DNA of 61,561 nucleotides from Prochlorococcus sp. AG-402-G22 (lineage in GTDB: Bacteria > Cyanobacteriota > Cyanobacteriia > PCC-6307 > Cyanobiaceae). Positions 1-7,888 of the stretch are shown here, one piece after another. The stretch lies in assembly GCA_003217035.1 (NCBI GenBank), contig QCHV01000011.1, forward strand, positions 1 to 61,561, in the 5' to 3' direction. Position 1 is the first letter of the stretch; each line of letters begins with the position of its first letter. The translations under genes were made by a program, and so were the position numbers. A model generated the notes under the pieces. That model was not told the origin of the DNA, did not search any database, and worked only from the letters and a program-made list of their open reading frames with translations.

Positions 1-165
1 TTTCTTTTAAGTACTTTCGACATTTTTTTAAGTTTTTATTAGCATCGCAAATTTCAGGCACTTTTATATGAGTATTTCTACGTAAATAAGTGTTTGATAA
101 AGGGTATTCCTAGATTTTTTTTAAAAACTAATTATTTTCTCTACGTAAGCTAATAAATTATTGGA

Positions 166-501
166 CTAACAAAAATCTCTGAGTTCTTCCCATTTTTTTA
201 AACCAGCTTTTATGTCTGAAAGGTCATAGGTACTATCTGAGATTTCAAAGGCTCTTATTAGAGATCTTGTTCCATCAATGCCATACTCTGCTGCTTGCCT
301 TTGCTTAAAACATCCTTGTAATTCATCTCCTTTTTTAAATTCTAATTCTGCTTCTTTTAGAAGATCACTGGCCTTTTCTCTTTTTGTATTCCAGTCTTTC
401 ATGCTTGAATCAAAGGTTGTTACCTCGTTAGCCAAGGAGGTGTTGGGTGTATAAATTACAATAATAAAAGCAGCAAACATACAAATTATCACTAGTTTCA
501 T
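166..501 (-). CDS. small secreted protein of unknown function
   Basis: I do not recognise this 111-residue protein. It starts with MKLVIICMFAAFIIVIYTP, a typical signal peptide with probable cleavage after an Ala-rich SLANE stretch near residue 25, so the product should be periplasmic or exported. The mature part is helical and charged (Lys/Glu rich) and has two cysteines, one near residue 63 (GCFKQRQ) and one as the last residue, which could form a disulfide. It stands alone: the next gene leftward is outside the window, and upstream lies the tiny 553-636 transcript on the same strand. No homologous family is evident to me. Confidence 0.7.
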   Translation of the reverse strand: MKLVIICMFAAFIIVIYTPNTSLANEVTTFDSSMKDWNTKREKASDLLKEAELEFKKGDELQGCFKQRQAAEYGIDGTRSLIRAFEISDSTYDLSDIKAGLKKWEELRDFC

Positions 502-552
502 TGCTTGTCCTGAAGAATATTTAAATTTTTTTTTGGTTTAAGACATTTAAAT

Positions 553-636
553 TTATAAATTATAAAAAAGGCAGGAGTCAAATAGCTTCACTTGCAAATT
601 AACCATTGACTCCTGACCGTACGGTAGATACGACAA
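553..636 (-). CDS. candidate 27-residue peptide with extreme Shine-Dalgarno
   Basis: A TTG codon (636-634) sits 7 nt after AGGAGG and opens a 27-codon frame ending at TAA (555-553). The peptide begins MSYLPYGQESMVNL and is not an obvious membrane segment. An inner ATG (606-604) also has GGAG just before it. The case for translation rests on the ribosome-binding site, not on homology. Against it, the hairpin plus T-run at 564-615 lies inside the frame, so termination there would leave an mRNA without a stop codon. The locus could instead be a small RNA or a regulatory leader. Confidence 0.35.
   Translation of the reverse strand: MSYLPYGQESMVNLQVKLFDSCLFYNL
564..615 (-). terminator. hairpin plus T-run, terminator-like
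   Basis: Plus-strand CAGGAGTCAA (572-581) and TTGACTCCTG (606-615) form a perfect 10-bp stem with a 24-nt loop. Read on the minus strand, the stem is followed by CC and six T (569-564), the layout of a Rho-independent terminator. The loop is longer than usual. It would end the short transcript carrying the strong ribosome-binding site at 637-649. Confidence 0.5.
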
Positions 637-649
637 TGGATCACCTCCT
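637..649 (-). promoter_or_regulatory. 13-nt Shine-Dalgarno complementary to the 16S rRNA 3' end
   Basis: Minus-strand AGGAGGTGATCCA is the exact complement of TGGATCACCTCCT, the conserved 3' end of bacterial 16S rRNA. Ordinary genes in this window show four to six matching bases or none. A 7-bp hairpin with a 5-nt loop (657-675) lies just upstream on the same transcript. The long match suggests very strong ribosome binding or deliberate base pairing with 16S rRNA. Confidence 0.55.
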
Positions 650-783
650 AATACTGAACTAAGTAAATCTTAGTTATTTTTCTGAGAAAAGGCATGTGTA
701 TGAGGGGTTATTAAACAAACTGGTCCCGGAAATCTCAATTTCATAAAAAATCGTGTATCTTTTTAAAAATTTGAGAAATTACA

Positions 784-945
784 TTGAGTAGTGACTTCCT
801 AATTCTTGCCTTGTCCGGGACCCTAGCTTTCTTGGGTATACAAATTCTTTTCTCTGGTTTTGACGACGACGACAATGGTGATGGCGGAGGGGGAGGCCTG
901 ATGCAACCTGTTTATGACCCTGCTTTTTTAGGATCCCAGCCTTAA
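784..945 (+). CDS. 53-residue membrane protein with Asp/Gly-rich tail
   Basis: This short frame starts at TTG (784) and ends at TAA (943-945). The in-frame stop at 772-774 leaves TTG as the only standard start. The product has a hydrophobic N-terminal helix (FLILALSGTLAFLGIQILF), then a DDDD run, a Gly run and a tail ending LMQPVYDPAFLGSQP. The bipartite build of one membrane helix and an acidic, flexible, probably soluble end looks protein-like rather than random. I recall similar small picocyanobacterial proteins but cannot name a function. Confidence 0.6.
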   Translation: MSSDFLILALSGTLAFLGIQILFSGFDDDDNGDGGGGGLMQPVYDPAFLGSQP

Positions 946-982
946 AATTCTTTTAAATAAATTCTTCTTTCTAGTTTTAAGA

Positions 983-1171
983 TTATTTTTTATCTTCAGT
1001 CTTTGGATATAACTTGGCTATTTTGGATATTTGAAGTTCTTCCTTTTTCTTTAAAGCCTTTGCTTCGCTGTACCTTCTAATTATTAACCCAGGAACGACC
1101 CATATTGCACCAAAAAGAATAAGCATGAAAAGTGGATTTCTCCATGTTGCATCTGCAATAGCATCTATCAT
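983..1171 (-). CDS. small single-pass membrane protein
   Basis: A 62-residue protein of unknown function. A hydrophobic stretch (residues about 13-31, PLFMLILFGAIWVVPGLII) is followed directly by RRYSEAKALKKKEE, a strongly basic segment that by the positive-inside rule places the C-terminus in the cytoplasm. The layout is typical of small picocyanobacterial inner-membrane or thylakoid proteins. Its 3' end faces the 784-945 gene (convergent, 37-bp gap). No catalytic motif is visible. Confidence 0.75.
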   Translation of the reverse strand: MIDAIADATWRNPLFMLILFGAIWVVPGLIIRRYSEAKALKKKEELQISKIAKLYPKTEDKK

Positions 1172-1206
1172 TATTAATTGCCTTTGTATTATAAACTTAG
1201 CAAATA

Positions 1207-1235
1207 AAAGCCTTTAATCAAAATAATCAGGCTTT
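1207..1235. other. inverted repeat, possible weak terminator
   Basis: AAAGCCT (1207-1213) and AGGCTTT (1229-1235) form a 7-bp stem. On the minus strand it is followed by TTATTTG, so it could end a leftward transcript arriving from the damaged region upstream of the 983-1171 gene. The T-tract is imperfect and no obvious donor gene exists. Confidence 0.3.
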
Positions 1236-1279
1236 GTTCACACAATTCTTTTAAGACTTCTCATATTAACTCCTTATAG

Positions 1280-1830
1280 AATACTTACTATTTTTATTGC
1301 AATTTAAATAAAGACAACTCAGTTAGGCCTTCAGCAAAAAAACTAGACCAATCTATTCGTCAAAGCAAAATATTTTCAAAGTTAAAAGAGTTTAAACGTG
1401 CAAAAGGAGGTACATATTCTCTATGGAAAAGAAAATCGAATGTCAAAAGGTATGATGAATTTTCTTATGAATTTTATGATCTAGCGAAAGGGTTAGATTC
1501 GGGCCCTAAGGGCATTAAAAAAGTATTTGATGTAATTGCTGTTCAACATTTGATTGATGGCCATAGAAAATATCAATCAATAGCTAAAACAAAAGCTTTA
1601 GATAAGTTGAAAATAAATGAAAAGGATATTAATGCAAGATGGACTCTTGGTTTATTAGGGATATTACAAAATAATCCAAAAGAAGCAGATAAACATTTTT
1701 TAGTATTAGAAAAAGAGCTTAAGGAAAACCCTTGGCCTAGTGCTTATCGATCCATTGTAAACCTTGCAGATTGGAAACCCATAAAAGCTTCTAAGATAGC
1801 TAGTGAAGCTATGTCAGTTATATGCTTACC
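1280..1830 (+). pseudogene. start-less, 3'-truncated gene remnant (TPR-like)
   Basis: The frame is open from 1280 after an in-frame TAG and has protein-like composition from about 1322 (SVRPSAKKLDQSIRQSKIF) to about 1810, but has no ATG or GTG upstream. The first TTG (1550) lies well inside the conserved-looking part. The text around NARWTLGLLGILQNNPKEAD resembles a TPR-type helical repeat. The frame then runs antisense into the last codons of the glycosyltransferase at 1744-3228 and stops at 1873. I read it as a gene that has lost its 5' end and been joined by deletion to the neighbouring gene. Confidence 0.55.
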
Positions 1831-3228
1831 CAGTTGTCTAGCTATGATATGCCCACCATTCATTCTCCCGTAATAGCTGAGGTTGTGCTGATTTAGCTCT
1901 TTAAAACTTGGAACTATAATTATAGTTTGCTTTTTATCCCTCTTTGAGTTTGACTTTATTTCGTTCAATATATTCGATATTTGCCACTCGTATTCTCTTG
2001 TTTCAAGAGCAACAACATTCATTTCTATTATTGGAATTGATAATGGTAATATGCTTAAAAGAAATATTCCAGTAGTTAATTTTTTAAATTTGTTAAAATT
2101 GTGATTTAATTGATTTATCCATTTCAGCCAACCTAAAGTCAAAATTATTATTAGATATGGATATAAAGTGGTTATATATCTTGGATCTTTGTTAGGAACT
2201 GTTGTTGTAAGTGTCCAGCATAATATTGTATTAATTACCAACCATCTCCAATTAAACATCTGCTTCTTATTAAACCATTCTTTTGCTTTATATAAATTTC
2301 TAAGCCCATTTTTATTTATAAGATTGATTACGTATAAAATTAGACCACTTATACCTATTATTATGAAATATAATCCCAATTGACTAGGTAAAAGTTTGAA
2401 GTAATAAAGCCAATTATCTAGGGTAAATATAGAAGGATCTCCTTCATTAATTGCTGATGATATTACAGCTCTGTTCGTACCACTTATTACAGTTATCCAG
2501 TTTTGTTTGAACCATGGCAATATGCTTGAGATGATAATTCCAAGAAATATCATCAGCTGATTAACTCTTATTCTTTGGCTATTTAATAAAACTACAATCC
2601 ATCCGATTGCTGGGCCGATTACTAATAGAGAACTTTGTTTAATTAATAGGGATATCGAACAGCTTATACCAGCAAAACAAGCTTGATTTAATTTTCCTCC
2701 TTTTGATGGTTCAGCCCAATTACATAGTTGCCATAAAGCAAGCATTGAAGTTGCACAAACTGGCATCTCAAGGACATAGTTTTGCCTCAGCGCAACAAGT
2801 GATGGAGTAATAGATACAAAAAGAACAGCTAGAAGTCCAAACTTTTTACCTCGTAATTTGTTTGCAAAACCGCCAACACTTAAAAGTAAAAGCCCATTCC
2901 AAATACTTAAACTCCAGGCAGCTTCTTTTGGTGCCTCGCCTGCAATAGCAATAATAGATGCATTTATAAATGAAGCTAGAGGAGGTATTTTCGACGAATG
3001 ATTTATTAAGCCTTTAAACCCTTCCCAGTTTCCTCCATTTAATATCCCTAGTGCTCGGCCATTAGATAGTGCACTGTTCAAGTAGTCAGCCTGATCCCAA
3101 GAAGGTATAAGATTTGCATTATTCCACCAGACTCTATCTAGAAGCGTTGACACTGCCCAAATCAAAGTGACTCCAATCCAAAAGAGGAATTGATTGTTAT
3201 AATTCTTGCTAGTATTGGCAATTCTCAT
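1744..3228 (-). CDS. GT39/PMT-like membrane glycosyltransferase, altered C-terminus
   Basis: A 494-residue polytopic membrane protein resembling the dolichyl-phosphate-mannose/ArnT (PMT_2) family. These enzymes move a sugar from a polyprenyl-phosphate donor to an envelope acceptor. Supporting features are an N-terminal membrane helix, then a first periplasmic loop with WDQADYLN (about residue 44), where the family has its acidic catalytic motif, and roughly ten hydrophobic helices. The last 25 or so residues, after GGHIIARQLG, are read from the complement of the remnant at 1280-1830 and look non-native. The protein is probably a truncated and perhaps inactive form; acceptor unknown. Confidence 0.7.
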   Translation of the reverse strand: MRIANTSKNYNNQFLFWIGVTLIWAVSTLLDRVWWNNANLIPSWDQADYLNSALSNGRALGILNGGNWEGFKGLINHSSKIPPLASFINASIIAIAGEAPKEAAWSLSIWNGLLLLSVGGFANKLRGKKFGLLAVLFVSITPSLVALRQNYVLEMPVCATSMLALWQLCNWAEPSKGGKLNQACFAGISCSISLLIKQSSLLVIGPAIGWIVVLLNSQRIRVNQLMIFLGIIISSILPWFKQNWITVISGTNRAVISSAINEGDPSIFTLDNWLYYFKLLPSQLGLYFIIIGISGLILYVINLINKNGLRNLYKAKEWFNKKQMFNWRWLVINTILCWTLTTTVPNKDPRYITTLYPYLIIILTLGWLKWINQLNHNFNKFKKLTTGIFLLSILPLSIPIIEMNVVALETREYEWQISNILNEIKSNSKRDKKQTIIIVPSFKELNQHNLSYYGRMNGGHIIARQLGKHITDIASLAILEAFMGFQSARFTMDR

Positions 3229-3390
3229 TATTTAAGATAACTAATCAATTTTTTCTCTGCGATCACTCTCACGGAATATAATCTAATTCGCCCCTCATCT
3301 ATATACTCTCTATGGCTTTATATTTATATTTTTTATAGAAACAAAAACTCCAAACGGTTCATGTAGGATGGTACAAAAATACTACTAGCT

Positions 3391-3636
3391 GTGACTTCTG
3401 GCTCATCGGTGTTCTTGAATGCAAGTCAAGGCGATTATGTTCTTATTCTTGAGACCTCAGGATATGATTGGTATATAGGAATTATAATTTCATGTGTAGG
3501 TGGTTCGAGAAGCCCCGATGCTTGGACCCTTTTTCAAGTTCAAAATATTGATACTGGTCACGTAAGAATTGTTAATGCTGATCGTGTTTATGGGATAGTG
3601 AAAAGTCCAATAAAAAAGATATTGAATTGTTCTTAA
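3391..3636 (+). CDS. DUF3104 family protein
   Basis: An 81-residue cyanobacterial protein of unknown function. It matches the DUF3104 pattern as I know it: a beta-rich start (GDYVLILETSGYDWYIGII), then GGSRSPDAWTLFQVQNIDTG and HVRIVNADRV, the family's conserved FQV..DTG..R.VNAD core. The start is GTG at 3391, because an in-frame TAG lies just upstream. The small fold suggests a binding or SH3-like module, but no activity is known. Such genes are often multicopy in picocyanobacteria and sit in variable regions, which fits this location. Confidence 0.75.
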   Translation: MTSGSSVFLNASQGDYVLILETSGYDWYIGIIISCVGGSRSPDAWTLFQVQNIDTGHVRIVNADRVYGIVKSPIKKILNCS

Positions 3637-3948
3637 TAGTATTGAGCCGGGTGAAGTAAGTTTAATAATTTAAATAAAAAAGAAGATATTGCAAATGAGA
3701 AGACCCAATGGAGAGATTGTTTAGAGTTATTCACTTTCCTAGGGTCAAGATTCAGTAAGAAAAAAATCGTGAAATTACCCCATAACCTTAAAAATATAGT
3801 TCCAAGAAAAATTTCGAACAAAAAAGTTGAAATAGGCATTTATGAAAAAACCAGTTTTCTGGAGATAGAATTATATGTATAAAGTTGCTAATTGGAGAAA
3901 ATATTATAAATACCTATATAATTTTCAGAGTTCTACAAGAGATCACTA
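3637..3948 (+). other. 312-bp stretch without a convincing gene
   Basis: A plus-strand frame is open from about 3656 to a TAA at 3880-3882 (roughly 75 codons, reading NEKTQWRDCLELFTFLGSRF then a Lys-rich part). It has no ATG, GTG or TTG, so it is either a decayed gene or chance. The antisense frame 3633-3839 is hydrophobic because it is AT-rich and is probably spurious. The final ~60 bp must hold the promoter or leader of the pilus operon that starts at 3949. Confidence 0.4.
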
Positions 3949-4368
3949 ATGAGAATATCTTGGAGATTATTTAGTTCTTATAGCTTAGCGCTAACTGTAT
4001 TTTGCTTGAGTTCTACCACCTCTTGTTTTGCTAACAGCTCATCTGCAGGGTCTTCAGAATGGATTCTAATCAGCCATAGGGTATCAAATGATACATTCTT
4101 TGGGGTTGATAGTGAATTTGATGATGAGGCTTATGGACATACACATCCAACAGTTAAATCTCAGGAATCTAATTATCAGCTCAAGGAATTATTTGGGCTT
4201 GGAGCTGGAAGACAATTTTTTGGATTTGGTTTTCCGGATTCGACATCAAACTGGGACGCAGAGTCGCTCCATAGGCTTTACGAAGAAGTTATGAACAGAC
4301 AGATCTTAGAAGAACCAATGTATACTGAAGACCTTTCCTCTCCTTTTGATCAATTTATAGGAAATTGA
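3949..4368 (+). CDS. secreted protein leading the pilus operon
   Basis: A 139-residue protein I cannot assign. An N-terminal signal peptide (SLALTVFCLSSTTSCFANSS, cleavage near residue 29; the Cys is not followed by a classical lipobox spacing) sends it to the periplasm. The mature part is acidic and Phe/Gly rich (GLGAGRQFFGFGFPDSTSNW) with no cysteine or enzymatic motif. The gene ends 4 bp before the secretin gene and reads the same way, so it is surely in the pilus operon. A secretin-associated or pilotin-like role is a guess from position. Confidence 0.75.
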   Translation: MRISWRLFSSYSLALTVFCLSSTTSCFANSSSAGSSEWILISHRVSNDTFFGVDSEFDDEAYGHTHPTVKSQESNYQLKELFGLGAGRQFFGFGFPDSTSNWDAESLHRLYEEVMNRQILEEPMYTEDLSSPFDQFIGN

Positions 4369-4372
4369 ATTA

Positions 4373-6094
4373 ATGAAAAATAATCATACATTAGCTACAC
4401 CTTGCCCCAAAAAATTAAAAAGATTATTTCATAAATCAGCTTTATTATTGTTTCTTATAGGTACTACATCAAGCTCTATAGGTTTATCAAAAGCTGATTA
4501 TATCCCAGGTGATAATAATACTTTAGCTCAGACTAGGGTTAATAAGAAACGTGATCCGGTTTTAAGGAGAAAAGCTAGACGTCCTAAGGCCCCACCTTTG
4601 GGGGATATGGCAGTTGGGGAAATTTTTATAAACAGCAGGGGATTTGTTGATATTGATGGCCCTAATACAACTATCACTTTAATCAATGCAGATCCAGTAG
4701 CTTCTTTACTTACTCTTTCTAAAATGGGAGGCTATGGTTTCCTTTATGTTCCTAATAATGACTTAGCAGAAGAAGGAAATGTTGTTAACAAGATTACTTT
4801 GTCTTTCCAGAATCAAACTTACGAAAAGGTGCTTAACAGTGTATTGCTAGCTTCAGGACTTCAAGGAAAACAGGAGGGAAAAATTTTAATGGTTGGGGAG
4901 GATATTCTTAGTAAGAGTTTTGGTCCTCAAGTATCTAAAGTTTATCGTCTAAACCAAGCTTCTGCAGCTTCAGCGGCTGATTACTTAGGCAGCCTTGGAG
5001 CAAGTATGAAGAAGGTCTGGACCAAGACCAATATGTTTAATGGTGATGAATTTGGATCTGGCGTTGAAGAGCCAGCCTCTTCCGTTACCGAGATAGTTAC
5101 CTATTCTTCTAACGAAGGACCATTAAGGGGTTTAATTGGAACAACAGACAGCAGACTGCAAACAATTACACTTATTGGGGATCCCTATTTAGTATCTGTA
5201 GCAGAGAAGTATTTAAAACAATTAGATCTTCGGCAAAGGCAAGTTGCTTTATCTGTAAAGGTTATAGATGTGCTTTTAAATAATACTACTGACATTAAAA
5301 ATGCCTTTGAGTATGGAATTGGAGATAACTACATAATTAATTCAGAATCTAAGGGCTTGATGTATATGTTTGGAAATCAATCATTTTCGCCAGTTGATTT
5401 CTCGGTAACAGATTCATTTACTTTGGCAAGTAGAAAATTTATGGGTTGGTTTAGATCTAAAGTATTAACTAATAATGCGAAAATACTTGCTAACCCCACT
5501 TTGATTTTAGGTGAAAGCCAGGAAGAAATGATGGGAGGATCTGAGGTTTCAGCTTCTGATGGTCTATCTGAGGCAACTATTGGTAGACCATGGGCTAATG
5601 AAGGTTTTGTAAAAGTAGGTACTTCTGTTGTAACAGGCTATTCAGTAACTCCTCAGGAAGATGGCTCTAACCTTTGCGAACCTCAGTCATCAATTGCAGG
5701 TATAACATTTGGAGCTAAAGTTCATAAAATTGATGATAATGGTTACGTTACATTTAGCCTCAGTCCAAATATATCTGCTGTTTCTGAGACTCAATCAATC
5801 GGGGATTGCGGAAACATTTCAACGCTAAGTGTAAGAAGATTAGATACTGGGACTATTAGAGTTAGAGATGGTGATACTTTGGTTTTGACTGGAGTTATTA
5901 AGGAAGATGATACTAAGGCAATAACAAAGACACCTGTTTTAGGTGATCTCCCTATTTTAGGACGTTTGTTTAGGACTAATTCTACAGTTAGAAAGAAAAG
6001 TGAGCTTATAATTATGGTTACTCCCAAAGTCATAAAGGACAGCATGACTAATAATATTAGTAGTAGTTACCAAGAAGAAGAAGAAACCCTCTGA
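4373..6094 (+). CDS. pilQ: type IV pilus secretin (PilQ-like)
   Basis: A 573-residue outer-membrane secretin, the gated ring through which the pilus leaves the cell. A signal segment (about 21-41) is followed by a basic, Pro-rich linker, N-type ring domains (VASLLTLSKMGGYGFLYVPN, about 110-130; SKVYRLNQASAASAADYLG) and the C-terminal secretin domain. The domain carries the family signature VLGDLPILGRLFRT (522-535) followed by KKSELIIMVTPKVI. No AMIN peptidoglycan-binding domain is evident, so the protein is shorter than typical cyanobacterial PilQ (often more than 700 residues). The next gene (PilN-like) starts 4 bp downstream. Confidence 0.9.
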   Translation: MKNNHTLATPCPKKLKRLFHKSALLLFLIGTTSSSIGLSKADYIPGDNNTLAQTRVNKKRDPVLRRKARRPKAPPLGDMAVGEIFINSRGFVDIDGPNTTITLINADPVASLLTLSKMGGYGFLYVPNNDLAEEGNVVNKITLSFQNQTYEKVLNSVLLASGLQGKQEGKILMVGEDILSKSFGPQVSKVYRLNQASAASAADYLGSLGASMKKVWTKTNMFNGDEFGSGVEEPASSVTEIVTYSSNEGPLRGLIGTTDSRLQTITLIGDPYLVSVAEKYLKQLDLRQRQVALSVKVIDVLLNNTTDIKNAFEYGIGDNYIINSESKGLMYMFGNQSFSPVDFSVTDSFTLASRKFMGWFRSKVLTNNAKILANPTLILGESQEEMMGGSEVSASDGLSEATIGRPWANEGFVKVGTSVVTGYSVTPQEDGSNLCEPQSSIAGITFGAKVHKIDDNGYVTFSLSPNISAVSETQSIGDCGNISTLSVRRLDTGTIRVRDGDTLVLTGVIKEDDTKAITKTPVLGDLPILGRLFRTNSTVRKKSELIIMVTPKVIKDSMTNNISSSYQEEEETL

Positions 6095-6098
6095 ATTT

Positions 6099-6797
6099 AT
6101 GAGAAATAAAAATAGGCCTTTAAATATTGATCTTTTAAGAAATAGAAGGAATGTAGCAGATAACAAGCTGCCTTATTTTGCTAGTACACGACAACTAATA
6201 TGGAAAGGTGGATTTATTGGAGCATCTATACTACTACTTACTCTTACAATAAGTGCACTGATATACGCTAGAACGATGCTTTATGAAAATAGTAAGAATG
6301 AGTTGATTAGTTATGTAGATGAATATGACAAATTGGAAGCAAAGTTGAACGATGAATCCAGAAAAATGAAGGATCTAGCAAACTTTAATAATAAACTTGC
6401 TAAGAATATTTATAGAATAATTTCTAGTTCAGCATTTTTAAAGGAAATCACTAATTCTATACCTACTAATATAGAACTTACATCATTATCGATTGATTCT
6501 GAAAAGATTACATTTGAGGGTATAACAGATGAAGAAATTGGCTTGGAAACAATTAACATGTTTTTACTAAAATTATCTGATTCGTTATTTTTTAGTAAGA
6601 ATATAGTTATTAATAATATTGAAAGTAATAATAATAATTCGGATTCTGACTTTGAATCTAATTCTTTAGAGTTTACCCTTACAGCTACTTTTAATAGCGA
6701 CTTGGAATATATAGATAAAGATACTTTACTTCAGTTAGGCTCTATTGGACTTTCGAATAGAATTGATTACTTGGAAAAGGCAGGATTTGACAAATGA
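6099..6797 (+). CDS. pilN: type IV pilus inner-membrane protein PilN-like
   Basis: The 232-residue product has the PilN layout: a short cytoplasmic N-terminus containing PLNIDLLRNRR (the PilM-binding INLLP-type motif in the family), one membrane helix (about 37-57), a coiled-coil (about 60-105) and a periplasmic alpha/beta domain. PilN pairs with PilO and links cytoplasmic PilM to periplasmic PilP and the secretin. The gene overlaps the following pilO-like gene by 4 bp, indicating coupled translation. Identity is inferred from architecture and gene order, as PilN sequences diverge strongly. Confidence 0.75.
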   Translation: MRNKNRPLNIDLLRNRRNVADNKLPYFASTRQLIWKGGFIGASILLLTLTISALIYARTMLYENSKNELISYVDEYDKLEAKLNDESRKMKDLANFNNKLAKNIYRIISSSAFLKEITNSIPTNIELTSLSIDSEKITFEGITDEEIGLETINMFLLKLSDSLFFSKNIVINNIESNNNNSDSDFESNSLEFTLTATFNSDLEYIDKDTLLQLGSIGLSNRIDYLEKAGFDK

Positions 6798-7441
6798 GTT
6801 TATATGCTATTAGTGAAGAGTCAAATAAAAGATTCTTAAACCCAGAAAGAGCTGCCTTATTTATACCAATTATTACTGGCTTCTTCTTGTCTTTGTTGGC
6901 ATTTTTTATGATTCTGCTTCCTTCAGTCGAGCGAATGAATAAATCTTATTTTGAGTTGACAGAATATATTCGTAAGAGAGACGAGCTCTCAAAGCTTGGA
7001 GAGCAATATAAGTTGATAAATCTAAAATATAGAAGTTTGCAATCTGAGAAGGAAAATCTTATTGTATTATTAGCAGGTAATAATACTCTGGAGACTTTTC
7101 TGTCAGAAATACAATCAATTTGTAGTAATAACTTGATTAAGATAATAAACTTGCAGCCACAGGATATCGAAAAATTCAATTCCTCAATGCAGTCTCAGCC
7201 TAGCGACCCGTTCCTCTCAAAGGGTATTGAGAAATATACAGCCATATTAACTTTAAAAGCGCCATTTCAGAACATTCTTGAATTTGTAAGAGATTTGGAA
7301 CTAGTAGAAAATATAGTTATAACTAAAGAGTTTTCTTTTGAATCAGATAATTCTAATTATCTCGATGATATTGGAGATTTAACAGTGAAATTCAAAATTT
7401 TAGCTTATGGAAGAGATATTACTACTTCTGACAAGATCTAA
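6794..7441 (+). CDS. pilO: type IV pilus inner-membrane protein PilO-like
   Basis: The 215-residue protein has one membrane helix (about 20-42, FIPIITGFFLSLLAFFMILL), a coiled-coil with RKRDELSKLGEQ, and a periplasmic domain of the PilO type including EKYTAILTLKAPFQNILEFVRDLE, the ferredoxin-like region expected to dimerise with PilN. Its start overlaps the end of pilN. Together with PilM, PilN and PilP it forms the alignment complex between the motor and the secretin. Function rests on position and topology more than on strict motifs. Confidence 0.75.
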   Translation: MSLYAISEESNKRFLNPERAALFIPIITGFFLSLLAFFMILLPSVERMNKSYFELTEYIRKRDELSKLGEQYKLINLKYRSLQSEKENLIVLLAGNNTLETFLSEIQSICSNNLIKIINLQPQDIEKFNSSMQSQPSDPFLSKGIEKYTAILTLKAPFQNILEFVRDLELVENIVITKEFSFESDNSNYLDDIGDLTVKFKILAYGRDITTSDKI

Positions 7442-7450
7442 ATATATAGC

Positions 7451-7885
7451 ATGAGTTATTTATATGCAGGAATGGGAATAGCTATGATGAGTGGTATATT
7501 TGCAATGCTACAAATTGCAAATAATCTCTCTAACTTATCGACAATCAACTATCAGACTGAGTCTAGTTATTATACGAATGATTCCGTTAGGCTTTTTGAT
7601 CAACTTGCTTTAAAGGAGATAGAAATTCATCAAAATAGTCTCAACAAACCTACTAATGTATGTGAAGAAATTCTTTCTGATATAGATATTTCTGGATACA
7701 ATTTAGGTTTTCTTGATCAATCTTCTGGCAGGTACATAGAATCTAATCATGAACGTTTTGAGGGGGAATGCCTTATAGAAAATAAGAATGAAAAACATAG
7801 AGTAATTATTACGAACATTAAGGATGTATATAAATATTATTCTTGCATATATGATAGTTCCTATTCTAAGTGTGATTTTGAATGA
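7451..7885 (+). CDS. pilus-operon protein, pseudopilin candidate
   Basis: The 144-residue protein has a hydrophobic N-terminal helix (MSYLYAGMGIAMMSGIFAML) and a soluble part with four cysteines (NVCEEI, GECLIE, YSCIYD, SKCDFE), which could form two disulfides in the periplasm. There is no classical G-F-T-L-x-E prepilin site, so it may be a membrane-anchored assembly factor or a diverged minor pilin. It sits between pilO and another short hydrophobic-N-terminus gene, where minor pilin genes lie in many pilus operons. Confidence 0.65.
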   Translation: MSYLYAGMGIAMMSGIFAMLQIANNLSNLSTINYQTESSYYTNDSVRLFDQLALKEIEIHQNSLNKPTNVCEEILSDIDISGYNLGFLDQSSGRYIESNHERFEGECLIENKNEKHRVIITNIKDVYKYYSCIYDSSYSKCDFE

Positions 7886-7888
7886 TCT

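Noticed and set aside
1-30. Possible gene start on the minus strand at 23 (MSKVLKR) running off the left edge
   Set aside because: Only seven codons are in the window and there is no ribosome-binding site; cannot be judged.
637-651. Plus-strand TGGATCACCTCCTAA as a piece of a 16S rRNA gene
   Set aside because: Only about 15 bases match, with no upstream rRNA sequence; the signal makes better sense as a Shine-Dalgarno on the other strand.
1744-1873. Overlap of the remnant and glycosyltransferase as a genuine convergent gene pair
   Set aside because: 130 bp of overlapping coding sequence with non-native-looking ends on both sides is better explained by a deletion joint.
3633-3839. 68-codon hydrophobic frame on the minus strand
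   Set aside because: Phe/Leu-rich composition is expected from AT-rich DNA and no start context or family is visible.
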